Of a stretch of DNA of 13,869 bases, positions 6,679-13,644 are shown one piece after another. Position 1 is the first letter of the stretch; each line of letters starts with the position of its first letter. A program made the position numbers and the translations under genes. This DNA comes from CALCCV01 sp964388665. Lineage in GTDB: Bacteria > Bdellovibrionota > Bdellovibrionia > Bdellovibrionales > Bdellovibrionaceae. Below the pieces are notes generated by a model. The model was not told the origin of the DNA, made no database searches, and saw only the letters and a program-made list of their open reading frames with translations. The stretch lies in the NCBI GenBank assembly GCA_964388665.1, contig CAYMBJ010000091.1:1-13869 (forward strand). The letters are read 5' to 3'.

Positions 6679-8019
6679 TCAACTGCAGGCAGGAGCGCTT
6701 GCGCCAATCTGAATGCAAATTGGCATTTTCTGGCCATGGACTCCATTTGGCCCTGACTCGCCATTGCGCCCCGGAGGCCCATCTGCTCCCGGTAGTAACG
6801 GGCTGTGCGCCGGGTGACAATCAATTTCGCTCTTCCCTGCACGACCTCCCAGGCCTCCGAGCTGCCCAGGAGTGCCGACTCCTCCTTGGCCCCCAGCTCC
6901 AGGGCTTGCGTGTATATTGTGAATAAAATCTCGAGAGTCGCGCTCAACTGCGAGTTCGACCGTGCCCGAGTTTCCACCGGCGCCTCCAGGGCCACCATTG
7001 CCACCAGGGGCACCTGGAGCGCCGTCGCTCCCATTTGTGCCGTAGTTTACACAGATGGGAAATTGGCCAACGAACATAACATCGTCTGGCCGTCCCGGTG
7101 CTCCATTGGGAGCTGGTTGTGTCCACGGAGTCGGCGAGATGCCGACTTCGCCATTTTCGCCGCTCACCTCTATATTGATTCGTCCCATTGCCATTTCTGC
7201 CTCAAGTTTAACATTTCCGGAGTTGCGACCTGGATTTCCGAGAGGCAGACGCTGGCGGTCTTTTGCGAAGCTTTGAATGGTTGCGCTGTCCGAAAAGAAC
7301 TTTTTGCACTGGAATGACAGATTGAAGGTGCCGATTTCTATAATGGAATAGCTGGGTAAAAAAACTCTTCTAGCGTTGATTGCCAAGTTCTGATCTAGGA
7401 AATACATATTTGAAGGCGGTTGCCAATCTGTGGGAATTTGGAACTGGAAGGCTTTGATGAGCTGAATCACATCGTTGTCATGAACTCTGTACAGTTCAAA
7501 ATTCAGCTCCTGACCATGACTTATTTTCCAACTAAAGATTTTCTGTGCATCAATATCCACAACTCTTTGGCCCGACTGGTAGACACCCAGGTGTGCTGGC
7601 AGCTCTTGTTTTTGATAGATCAGTACCTCATATTCGAGAGGGGCAGCTCCTTCCAAAGTGAGCACCGAAACCTCTTCAAACTCTTGAATTTCCAATAGGT
7701 CCAAACCTTGATCTTTGCGAAGATTGACGGTGTCGAGTAGATCCAGTTTGCCGTCGTAGAAGGGATCTTCTGTCGGAGGATTTGAGTCGGGCTTTGGGTC
7801 TTGATTAGGTTGGGTATCAACCGCAGCAGCGGGCGGAGTGGGGAGGGGCGCAGGGCTGACATCAGTGCCGGCCTGTGATGCATCTTCAGGACTTGCAGGC
7901 GCTGATGGGCCAGGGGCGGGGGGTGCATCAGGTTGCTCATTGTTGTCCACAAATTCAATGCAGCTGCACAAAAGCGTTGCCGCGAATAGATGTAACATAA
8001 TAGTTAGATGTCGCTTCAT
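6679..8019 (-). CDS. Collagen-like (Gly-X-Y) lipoprotein
   Basis: The 446 residues begin with a lipoprotein signal peptide ending LLCSC (16-20); Cys20 is the likely lipidated residue, and with no Asp at +2 outer-membrane sorting is expected. A Pro/Ala-rich linker (28-86) follows. Residues about 90-260 form a beta-rich domain with VFLPSYSIIEIGTFNLSFQC (219-238), reminiscent of a beta-helix edge. The C-terminal third carries three short Gly-X-Y blocks: residues 327-350 (eight triplets), 376-393 (six) and 411-431 (seven). They are separated by strand-like segments such as GTVELAVERDSRDFI. Cysteines at 401, 435 and 445 could form disulfides near the end. AAAGGAGA lies 5 nt before ATG 8019. I infer a surface or periplasmic structural or adhesive role. 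Whether the blocks form a true triple helix or Gly-rich turns between strands cannot be told from sequence. It leads a possible leftward operon. Confidence 0.82.
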   Translation of the reverse strand: MKRHLTIMLHLFAATLLCSCIEFVDNNEQPDAPPAPGPSAPASPEDASQAGTDVSPAPLPTPPAAAVDTQPNQDPKPDSNPPTEDPFYDGKLDLLDTVNLRKDQGLDLLEIQEFEEVSVLTLEGAAPLEYEVLIYQKQELPAHLGVYQSGQRVVDIDAQKIFSWKISHGQELNFELYRVHDNDVIQLIKAFQFQIPTDWQPPSNMYFLDQNLAINARRVFLPSYSIIEIGTFNLSFQCKKFFSDSATIQSFAKDRQRLPLGNPGRNSGNVKLEAEMAMGRINIEVSGENGEVGISPTPWTQPAPNGAPGRPDDVMFVGQFPICVNYGTNGSDGAPGAPGGNGGPGGAGGNSGTVELAVERDSRDFIHNIHASPGAGGQGGVGTPGQLGGLGGRAGKSEIDCHPAHSPLLPGADGPPGRNGESGPNGVHGQKMPICIQIGASAPACS

Positions 8020-8260
8020 AAATCTCCTTTAATCCGTTTCGGTGGTGGGTGGGATGACGCCGTGACTTTGGTTTCTTCAAAAAAAGTCAGAAGTGGCTCG
8101 TTGCAGGCTCCTTGCAAGCTCCTTGTGAAGCTGGGAGGCAATACACCAAACTTGGCGAAACAGTTTGGCAGTAATTTCGGATTTTCGCGGATTGCTACTT
8201 TGCCCAGAATGGGTTTCTATATTTGACACCTGAGCGCAACTTTCAAAGGACAAAACGCAG
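8020..8260. promoter_or_regulatory. Divergent intergenic control region
   Basis: This 241-bp stretch separates the leftward collagen-like lipoprotein and the rightward amidase, so it must hold both promoters. On the left edge is the strong ribosome-binding site AAAGGAGA (minus strand). On the right edge AAAGGA (8245-8250) precedes the amidase start. A tandem 11-bp repeat is at 8093-8125. No convincing -35/-10 pair stands out; TATATT at 8218-8223 is a possible -10 for the amidase, without a good -35 partner. Confidence 0.55.
8093..8125. repeat. Three tandem 11-bp repeats in the divergent region
   Basis: Three back-to-back units, GTGGCTCGTTG, CAGGCTCCTTG and CAAGCTCCTTG, fill this interval. 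The second and third differ at one base; the first matches the second at 8 of 11. An 11-bp period puts each copy on nearly the same face of the DNA helix, as expected for a repeated regulator-binding site. No regulator can be named. Confidence 0.6.
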
Positions 8261-9379
8261 TTGACCATACACCACGGCCATTTGATTCTGATTTTATTCG
8301 TTTTTGCAAACGCGAGCCAGTCGGCATTGGCGTGTTCAAGCTTTGCTGAGTTCCAGACTCATGATCGCTTGATCGCTAAAAGTTTTGATTGGGAAGTCGG
8401 CGTAGGTCACATGGTGAGCAATCCGCGCGGCCTGCACAAACAGGCGTTGATTGCGAACACGGAGCGAAACAAAATCAGGAATAGCGCAATAGCTGTGGAG
8501 TGGCGAGCGAGGTTTGCCAGCCTGACCTTCAATCAATTTGGCAAAGAATTTCCCTACGGAGGAATGAATGAAAAGGGCCTGGTTGTCGAGATTTTGAATT
8601 TGGCCGATACCCAGTGGGCCGAGCCAGATGAGCATCCCGAAATCAATGATCTGCAAGTGATTCAGTACCTTTTAGATACATCAGCGGATCTTGATGATGT
8701 GAAAATCAATATGTCAAAAGTTCGCCTTGTGGCCTTTTCAAAAGGTGTGCAGTATTTTGTTTGCGATTTGAACTCTTGCTTGGCGATTTCACTCATTTCA
8801 GGAGCTCTCAATCTGACTCCCATTGGGGCCATTGCCGGCCTCGCCAACTCTCGATACTCCACTTTGATGAAATACGCAGAGAAGTTTACTGGCTTTGGCG
8901 GGAGTGCTCCTATTCCTGATGGAGATAGCAGTTTTGCAAGATTCGTTCGCGGCGGAGCCTTTTTGCAAAGCCTTTCCTCCACATCACAATTGCAAGACAT
9001 GTTTTCGCTTTTGGATGAGGTCGTCATTGGCACGCTTAACAAATGGCGGATCGTGTACTCGCGCAGCCAGAGCCAAGTGCATTTGCAAATGAATTCTGTT
9101 GAGGGTCGCTCGGCCGGGATAAATTTTGTATGGGCACAGAGCCTGTATCGGGATTGTGATCAGAGCCTTGGTCATGGCAGTCAATTCTTAGATATGCAAA
9201 AGCAACGAAATGGAGATCTCACTTTGCAATTTATTCCATTTTCAGCGTCTCAAAATGAGGCGCTGGTCCGTGAGGCCGCACTAAAGAACGAAAACCATTT
9301 GGGTTCTAAATATCCTGCCGCGATAATAGATGGAATGGTGAACCAAACACGCGCCCGCGAGCGCTGTCTATACTTTTGA
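8261..9379 (+). CDS. Secreted choloylglycine hydrolase-like Ntn amidase
   Basis: This 372-residue protein belongs to the linear-amide C-N hydrolase family of bile salt hydrolases, penicillin V acylases and some acyl-homoserine-lactone acylases. A signal peptide ends ALA at residue 24, and cleavage would expose Cys25 as the N-terminal nucleophile (CSSF). Other visible active-site counterparts are KSFDW (40-44, with Asp43), GGMNEKGL (100-107, with Asn103), LANSRY (194-199, with Asn196), and GDSSFARFVRGGAFL (221-235, with Arg227 as the late catalytic Arg). The usual Arg three residues before the Asp is Lys40 here. Length fits secreted Gram-negative members. The start is TTG 8261, with AAAGGA 10 nt upstream; a TTG at 8282 would leave a shorter signal peptide. 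The substrate is unknown; a lipobox is unlikely because -3 is Ala. The location should be periplasmic or outside the cell. Confidence 0.85.
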   Translation: MTIHHGHLILILFVFANASQSALACSSFAEFQTHDRLIAKSFDWEVGVGHMVSNPRGLHKQALIANTERNKIRNSAIAVEWRARFASLTFNQFGKEFPYGGMNEKGLVVEILNLADTQWAEPDEHPEINDLQVIQYLLDTSADLDDVKINMSKVRLVAFSKGVQYFVCDLNSCLAISLISGALNLTPIGAIAGLANSRYSTLMKYAEKFTGFGGSAPIPDGDSSFARFVRGGAFLQSLSSTSQLQDMFSLLDEVVIGTLNKWRIVYSRSQSQVHLQMNSVEGRSAGINFVWAQSLYRDCDQSLGHGSQFLDMQKQRNGDLTLQFIPFSASQNEALVREAALKNENHLGSKYPAAIIDGMVNQTRARERCLYF

Positions 9380-9414
9380 CAGCTGTTGACCTTGCCCGTT
9401 GTTTTGTATTCAAG

Positions 9415-9431
9415 AGCCATTTGGAATGGCT
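9415..9431. repeat. Perfect 7-bp inverted repeat between amidase and lipoprotein genes
   Basis: AGCCATT (9415-9421) and AATGGCT (9425-9431) enclose a TGG loop. No T-run follows on either strand, so it is not a classic intrinsic terminator. It may be a regulator site or a small RNA hairpin at the end of the amidase transcript. Confidence 0.45.
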
Positions 9432-9466
9432 AAGACCCTCCTGGCTTGCAGTGGGCTGATCTTTTT

Positions 9467-9482
9467 AGGCACCGATTCGGCA
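9467..9482 (+). promoter_or_regulatory. Possible sigma54-type -24/-12 element
   Basis: AGGCAC and CGGCA place GG (9468-9469) and GC (9480-9481) exactly ten bases apart, as in the -24/-12 promoters of RpoN. Transcription would start near 9493, about 25 nt before the ATG at 9518 and upstream of its ribosome-binding site. The flanking consensus T and TT are missing, so the match is partial. Confidence 0.25.
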
Positions 9483-9517
9483 TGAGTTTCGCATTTATTC
9501 ATGTTTGAGGAGGCCCT

Positions 9518-10285
9518 ATGGCTAAATTTGAAGCTGTGAGTAAGCTTCTTATTATTATAATGTTAGGAACTGGCTTGGTAGCGTGTAGCTCCAGCAAAAG
9601 CCCTAATAATGCCGAAGTGCCAGCGCCTGTGCAGGAGCCTGACGTGGTTCCGCCTCCAGTGATTCCTGGTGACGGTGATGACGTGGATCCAGCAAGTGAT
9701 GGCAAAACAGTGACATTCTATCCTGATCTAGCTGAATTCAATACCTTCGTTGCCGTTGTCCCTCTAAACAATCCGACTAACTTTAAGATCACCATCGACT
9801 TAGAAAATGCTGGGCAATATCGGTATGCAGGAGAGGTTAGTATTTCGTATGTGGACAATGGCCAACAGCGACAGTCCCACTTGATCGCAGAAACCGACAA
9901 GAATGAAAAGTTTGATGGTGGTTCAAAGGATAATGGCAAGCTCAAGGCCCATTACAACTATTGGTACGAGGTTGGTGGAAACAGTGTGTTCACTGGATTT
10001 TTTGAAGATGAATTGGGTGCCATAGTGCTTGTGGTTGATGAAGCGATTGATGAAGGCGATGCTTCTGGCTCGGCGCTCATGTCTGGAAAAGTCTATTACA
10101 AAAACTTCTCCACCACTTTTGCGCCGAAGAGTCCATATCGGCCTTGCTGGTTTATCTACAATAGCTACCGCAACTACGATTGCCGTTCTGATTCTATAAT
10201 AAACAAGTCCAGCACGGTCCCTTCGAATGGCTATCGGCTTCTCGGAACCTTCCGGGGGCTCAATCCCAAGGTTGCTTTTGAATAG
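9518..10285 (+). CDS. Lipoprotein of unknown function
   Basis: The 255 residues start with a lipoprotein signal peptide ending GLVAC; Cys23 is the predicted lipid anchor, and Ser at +2 suggests the outer membrane. A Pro/Val/Asp-rich linker runs to about residue 60. The mature domain is beta-rich: FNTFVAVVPLNNPTNFKITI, YAGEVSISYVD, AHYNYWYEVGGNSVFTGFFED and GAIVLVVDE suggest a compact sandwich or jelly-roll type fold, but I do not recognise the family. Two cysteines (PCWF and YDCR) near residues 210 and 222 could pair. A strong GAGGAGG site lies 4 nt before ATG 9518. A second small lipoprotein follows after 73 bp, so the two may be co-expressed. Confidence 0.8.
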   Translation: MAKFEAVSKLLIIIMLGTGLVACSSSKSPNNAEVPAPVQEPDVVPPPVIPGDGDDVDPASDGKTVTFYPDLAEFNTFVAVVPLNNPTNFKITIDLENAGQYRYAGEVSISYVDNGQQRQSHLIAETDKNEKFDGGSKDNGKLKAHYNYWYEVGGNSVFTGFFEDELGAIVLVVDEAIDEGDASGSALMSGKVYYKNFSTTFAPKSPYRPCWFIYNSYRNYDCRSDSIINKSSTVPSNGYRLLGTFRGLNPKVAFE

Positions 10286-10358
10286 AGAGAAATTGAGTTT
10301 TGGATTTAATATTTAAAGTGAAAGCAAAAGAAAGATGCGAAAGAGTGAGGAAATGAAT

Positions 10359-10985
10359 ATGGAGCAAAGAAAAGCCATCATGAAAAGAATTGGCGCAGCC
10401 TCTATTTTATTTTTAGGTCTGCTGGCTTGTAATAAAAAAAAGGACGATCCAGCGCCTATGCCCGTTGTACCGGTAAACGCTTGGGCGGGCGGTGCCTGCA
10501 GCAACTGTGGGTTCAGTTCTGTGGAGATTGCACAACCGGTCTCTCAGGGCGGGTCAGCCAGTATCACCTGGCAGATTTTGGGCGATATAAATATCGTGAA
10601 TCAAATTGCTTCAATGGGCTGGAGCGTTTCGAAGCTCTATTCAGGACCTGTCGTACTTCGCGGGACACTGACTTATAATGTGGCAAGAAGAGCTGGCAAT
10701 TGCGAAATTCCGCCAGGAACCTATACAATTGATACGCGCACCGCTGGTCAAATGCAAAATGGCTTTGTTTCTGTACCAGAGCTAGTCGCAACAGGTCCCA
10801 TTCAGTTTAGCTTTGGATTGGTGGATGGCTACATCATAGATCCCAATGGCGATGGTTTGGCGGACCGTATCGGTGGTACATTGCGAGTGCTCAGCAGTTC
10901 CATAGGGCCCGGTGTTTACGGCAATCCTGGCACCAATGGCAGCGCCTTTCCATGCAGTGATGGCGTCGGCAACTATTTATTTTAA
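10359..10985 (+). CDS. Small lipoprotein of unknown function
   Basis: The 208 residues begin with a basic n-region and a lipoprotein signal peptide ending GLLAC, with Cys24 as the lipid anchor. NKKKDD follows, then a short Pro-rich linker. The mature domain contains GGACSNCGFSS, a strand-rich core (SITWQILGDINIV, PVVLRGTLTYNV, IPPGTYTIDTRTAGQM), and DPNGDGLADRIGG, which resembles an Asp-rich calcium-type loop. It ends PCSDGVGNYLF. I do not recognise a family. Four in-frame ATG codons occur (10335, 10353, 10359, 10380). ATG 10359 is chosen because GAGG (10347-10350) sits 8 nt upstream; the 10335 start would add eight residues. It lies 73 bp after another lipoprotein. Confidence 0.78.
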   Translation: MEQRKAIMKRIGAASILFLGLLACNKKKDDPAPMPVVPVNAWAGGACSNCGFSSVEIAQPVSQGGSASITWQILGDINIVNQIASMGWSVSKLYSGPVVLRGTLTYNVARRAGNCEIPPGTYTIDTRTAGQMQNGFVSVPELVATGPIQFSFGLVDGYIIDPNGDGLADRIGGTLRVLSSSIGPGVYGNPGTNGSAFPCSDGVGNYLF

Positions 10986-11044
10986 CAAATGGCACAATTG
11001 CATAAAAATATTTACGCTCTGATTGTAAGCACAGTCAGGGCGAT

Positions 11045-11064
11045 GCAGCTTTGCTGCGGCAAAG
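11045..11064. repeat. Two overlapping, mutually exclusive small hairpins
   Basis: GCAGC-TTT-GCTGC (11045-11057) and CTTTGC-TGCG-GCAAAG (11049-11064) are both perfect inverted repeats and share bases, so only one can form at a time. They lie between the second small lipoprotein and the recombinase gene. No T-run follows, so a terminator is not supported. Confidence 0.4.
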
Positions 11065-11110
11065 TTCGGCTGGCGCTGAATTGTCGCTTGCAGTGTAAGT
11101 GAATTTTGGG

Positions 11111-11140
11111 TTGCCAAGCGCTCGCGTTTGCTTCTTTAAT
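11111..11140 (+). promoter_or_regulatory. Sigma70-type promoter of the XerC/D gene
   Basis: TTGCCA (11111-11116) and TTTAAT (11135-11140) each match five of six consensus bases, with an 18-nt spacer. The expected start of transcription, about 11146-11148, falls on the ATG of the recombinase gene, which would make the messenger nearly leaderless. Confidence 0.5.
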
Positions 11141-11145
11141 GAGGG

Positions 11146-12054
11146 ATGTCTTGGCCACTATGGGTAGATTTTTTTGATGATTTGCAGAATGTGCGCGGGA
11201 GAACTACGAACACTGTCCTAGCTTATAAGCGCGATTTGGAATTATGGTTTAGATATCGCGAAAAAAAATCCGATGTACTTGGTTTTTATGAATTCATGAA
11301 AGAAAATCAACTTTCCACTCGTTCACAGGCTCGCGTGATCTCGAGCGTGCGAACCTATTTTAGATTTTGCGAAACAAAAGGTGTCAAAGCGCCGGAGCTG
11401 CGGGAACTGCGACCACCAAAGGTGAAAGTAAATTTACCGAAAACTCTGAGTTTAGAGGAATTTGAAAAATTATTAATATCCAGTGTCGTTGAAGATGAAG
11501 CCAAGACTCTGCGCAATCGCATGACTCTGCTGATGCTTTTTGGCACGGGCGTGCGTGTGACCGAACTCATTGGCCTCAATCTTCATGACTATCATCCGAC
11601 AGAAAAGTGGATCAAAGTTTTGGGCAAAGGTGGCAAAGAGCGTTTGATTCCATTGACACAGATCTTGGCAGATTCGTTGAGTTTGTATTTGCAGACTTCG
11701 CGTCCGCTGTTGGTTGATCAAAAAGATCCTGGTTCTATTTTCGTCAATGATCGTGGGCATCGTCCGTCACGGATTGATATTTGGCGCTGGCTGGCGGCAT
11801 GGTCGGCAAAGGCGGGTTTTGACGAGCCCATTCATCCGCATCGGTTTCGTCACGGTTGTGCCACAGCGTTGTTGGAAGGCGGGGCAGACCTGCGCTCGAT
11901 CCAGATGATTCTTGGTCACTCCAGTATTCAGACAACACAGATCTACACCAGCATCAGTCAAAAGCATCTGCGTGAAGAGGTTTTAGAAAAGCATCCTCTC
12001 GGACCCGGAGCATCCGAGGCCCGTCGCAAACCTGAAGACGAAGTTCTTCCTTAG
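11146..12054 (+). CDS. xerC: Tyrosine recombinase of the XerC/XerD type
   Basis: This enzyme cuts and rejoins DNA through a 3'-phosphotyrosine link; chromosomal Xer pairs resolve chromosome dimers at dif near the division septum. The 302 residues match the usual Xer length. The N-terminal SAM-like core-binding domain (about 1-90) includes TTNTVLAYKRDLELW. The catalytic domain shows GTGVRVTEL with Arg137, LGKGGKER with Lys161, HRFRHGCAT with His232 and Arg235, ILGHSSIQTTQIY with His258, and the nucleophile Tyr267. All six catalytic positions are present. There is no sign of the partner genes of an integrative element, so a housekeeping XerC or XerD is more likely than a phage integrase; C versus D cannot be settled by eye. 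ATG 11146 is the first start after an in-frame stop. GAGGG touches the start codon with no spacer. A ComM-type gene follows after 41 bp. Confidence 0.88.
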   Translation: MSWPLWVDFFDDLQNVRGRTTNTVLAYKRDLELWFRYREKKSDVLGFYEFMKENQLSTRSQARVISSVRTYFRFCETKGVKAPELRELRPPKVKVNLPKTLSLEEFEKLLISSVVEDEAKTLRNRMTLLMLFGTGVRVTELIGLNLHDYHPTEKWIKVLGKGGKERLIPLTQILADSLSLYLQTSRPLLVDQKDPGSIFVNDRGHRPSRIDIWRWLAAWSAKAGFDEPIHPHRFRHGCATALLEGGADLRSIQMILGHSSIQTTQIYTSISQKHLREEVLEKHPLGPGASEARRKPEDEVLP

Positions 12055-12095
12055 GCGAATCGTCTCATCATTTCATTCTTGCAGCCTATCGAAAT

Positions 12096-13595
12096 ATGAT
12101 AATTGATTCGATAGCAAAAATAGATGGTCAGTTTAAAAATGTAGAGGTCGAAGTTTCATTCCTTCCGGGCTTGCCGCAAATTCATATTTTAGGCATGCCT
12201 GATCGATCGATTCGGGAAAATGAGAAGAAAATTCGTTGTGCCATAAAGTTGCAAGGCTTTCAGTTTCCAAAGGCAAAGCAGATTTTAGTGAATCTTCGTC
12301 CATCAGGCGTTGTGAAATCAGCTCAAGGACTGGATTTGGCCATTGCCGTCGGGATCTTGGTTGAATCGGGACAAATTAAGGGACCGCGTAAGGCTCGCGA
12401 GAGGTGCTTTTTTAAAGATGCTCTAGTTTATGGCGAGCTGAGTTTAGTGGGCGAAATCATTGAACCTGAAGATTTGCCAGAACTCAATTCGATCTTTCAA
12501 AACAAAATACTCATCACCGGTATTGATCGCCGCAACTCGAACCTAGCGCGCCCGTTTTTTGGTCGCGCGCAGTGGCGTCTGCAAAACTTGAGAAGTTGGG
12601 GCGACTTCAATAAAACTGAGGGCGTCATCAATTCACATAAAAATGTCAGCGTTCGGCCGGAGCTGCCAAACATCAAGTGGAGTCGCAAATATGCTGAGCT
12701 CCTGCAAGTTGTAAGTTTGAGCCAGCAGCACGCCTTACTTGCTGGTCCTAGTGGATTTGGAAAAACCACTTTTCTCAATGCGATACCCAGTCTTGCCCAC
12801 TCTCCTAACAATACGGACTTTCGCGAAATTTGTGAACGGGTTCCTGCGGCGCAGTGGTGGCCTACATTTCAACCACACCACAGTCTCTCGGCGCCCGCTA
12901 TGTTGGGAGGCGGGAGGCCGTTCACACCCGGCATTCTCTATCACGTGCATCGCGGCTTCCTGCTTTTGGATGAACTCCTCGAATTTCGTGGCGAGGTTCT
13001 TGAGAGTTTGCGTGAACCCCTTGAGGGTCGTGAGATCTCAATCAATCGCTTTCGGGCCCATGGAAAATATCGTTCTGAATTTCGTCTGTTGGCAACGACG
13101 AATCTGTGCAAATGTGGCGATTGGGTTCCAAGCAAGGAACGAAACTGCAGCTACTCAAATGCTAACTGCTTCAGCGTACGCAACCGCTTGACAGGGCCAA
13201 TTTTGGATCGCTTCGGAATCTTGATCTATTTGGACGAAGCCAGTGGCGCTTTGAACGCACGTGGCCGTCAATCCAAGGATGAAAATTTGCTTTCTATGAC
13301 ACAAATTCTCGAAGTTGTAGAGCGCGCAAGGGGATTCCTGGAAGAAATTAAAAGTGCTGATGCTAGCGATTCAAGACTCCACCATTCTGAGTCAGCTGCA
13401 AATGAGCAATTTATGGTTCCAGAATTCCTGGAGATTCAATTCGACGGAGCCTCTGTGCGACGCAGGAAAGCTGTGGCCGAACTGGCGAGAATTTATGCAG
13501 CGCTCGACTTTTCTGCTGAGATTAAGAGCTGTCACTGGCTAAAAGCACTAAGGCTAGGTCACAGCAACTTTGTCGACCTGAAGAAGGGTCATTGA
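12096..13595 (+). CDS. comM: ComM/YifB-type AAA+ protein (Mg-chelatase-like)
   Basis: ComM is a hexameric AAA+ helicase that promotes branch migration during natural transformation. The 499 residues match the family length. The N-terminal Lon-protease-like domain is clear: VEVEVSFLPGLPQIHILGMPD (16-36), RENEKKIRCAIK, FPKAKQILVNLRPS and GLDLAIAVGIL (78-88). The ATPase has Walker A GPSGFGKTT (217-225), Walker B FLLLDE (288-293), LREPLEGREISINR (305-318), ATTNLCKCGDW (333-343) and GPILDRFGI (367-375). Four cysteines (338, 340, 351, 358) sit where the family has a Cys-rich insert, here with NLCKCG in place of the usual NPCPCG. The C-terminal helical part (454-485) is recognisable but diverged. 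No ribosome-binding site precedes ATG 12096. It probably shares a transcript with the recombinase gene just upstream. The symbol is given by family; a role in transformation here is inferred. Confidence 0.85.
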   Translation: MIIDSIAKIDGQFKNVEVEVSFLPGLPQIHILGMPDRSIRENEKKIRCAIKLQGFQFPKAKQILVNLRPSGVVKSAQGLDLAIAVGILVESGQIKGPRKARERCFFKDALVYGELSLVGEIIEPEDLPELNSIFQNKILITGIDRRNSNLARPFFGRAQWRLQNLRSWGDFNKTEGVINSHKNVSVRPELPNIKWSRKYAELLQVVSLSQQHALLAGPSGFGKTTFLNAIPSLAHSPNNTDFREICERVPAAQWWPTFQPHHSLSAPAMLGGGRPFTPGILYHVHRGFLLLDELLEFRGEVLESLREPLEGREISINRFRAHGKYRSEFRLLATTNLCKCGDWVPSKERNCSYSNANCFSVRNRLTGPILDRFGILIYLDEASGALNARGRQSKDENLLSMTQILEVVERARGFLEEIKSADASDSRLHHSESAANEQFMVPEFLEIQFDGASVRRRKAVAELARIYAALDFSAEIKSCHWLKALRLGHSNFVDLKKGH

Positions 13596-13620
13596 CAGGA
13601 TCAACGACCAACATTAGTTT
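13592..13620 (+). promoter_or_regulatory. Possible promoter of the tRNA-Cys gene
   Basis: A perfect -35 box TTGACA (13592-13597) overlaps the stop codon of the ComM-type gene. Seventeen bases later TAGTTT (13615-13620) is a poor -10. Transcription would begin near 13627, about 18 nt before the mature tRNA. Confidence 0.4.
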
Positions 13621-13644
13621 GTAGAGCTTAAAGTTTCTATCACT

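Noticed and set aside
6805..7317. 170-residue open frame on the plus strand
   Set aside because: It is antisense to the Gly-rich part of the collagen-like gene; GC-rich Gly/Pro codons create long open antisense frames. It is rich in Arg, Ser and Cys and matches nothing.
8327..8338. Lipoprotein signal (ALAC) in the amidase
   Set aside because: The -3 residue is Ala, not Leu/Val/Ile, and the Cys aligns with the N-terminal nucleophile of the choloylglycine hydrolase family.
10990..11002. TGGCAC-AA-TTGCA, resembling an RpoN promoter
   Set aside because: The gap between the two halves is 2 nt where RpoN sites need about 5, so GG and GC are not on the required spacing.
11146..12054. Recombinase as integrase of a mobile element ending at the tRNA
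   Set aside because: Its length and motifs fit chromosomal XerC/D, it is linked to a ComM-type gene, and no phage, conjugation or cargo genes or tRNA-end direct repeats are seen.
12739..13191. 150-residue open frame overlapping the ComM-type gene
   Set aside because: It is an out-of-frame shadow across the Walker A and B region of a well-supported gene.
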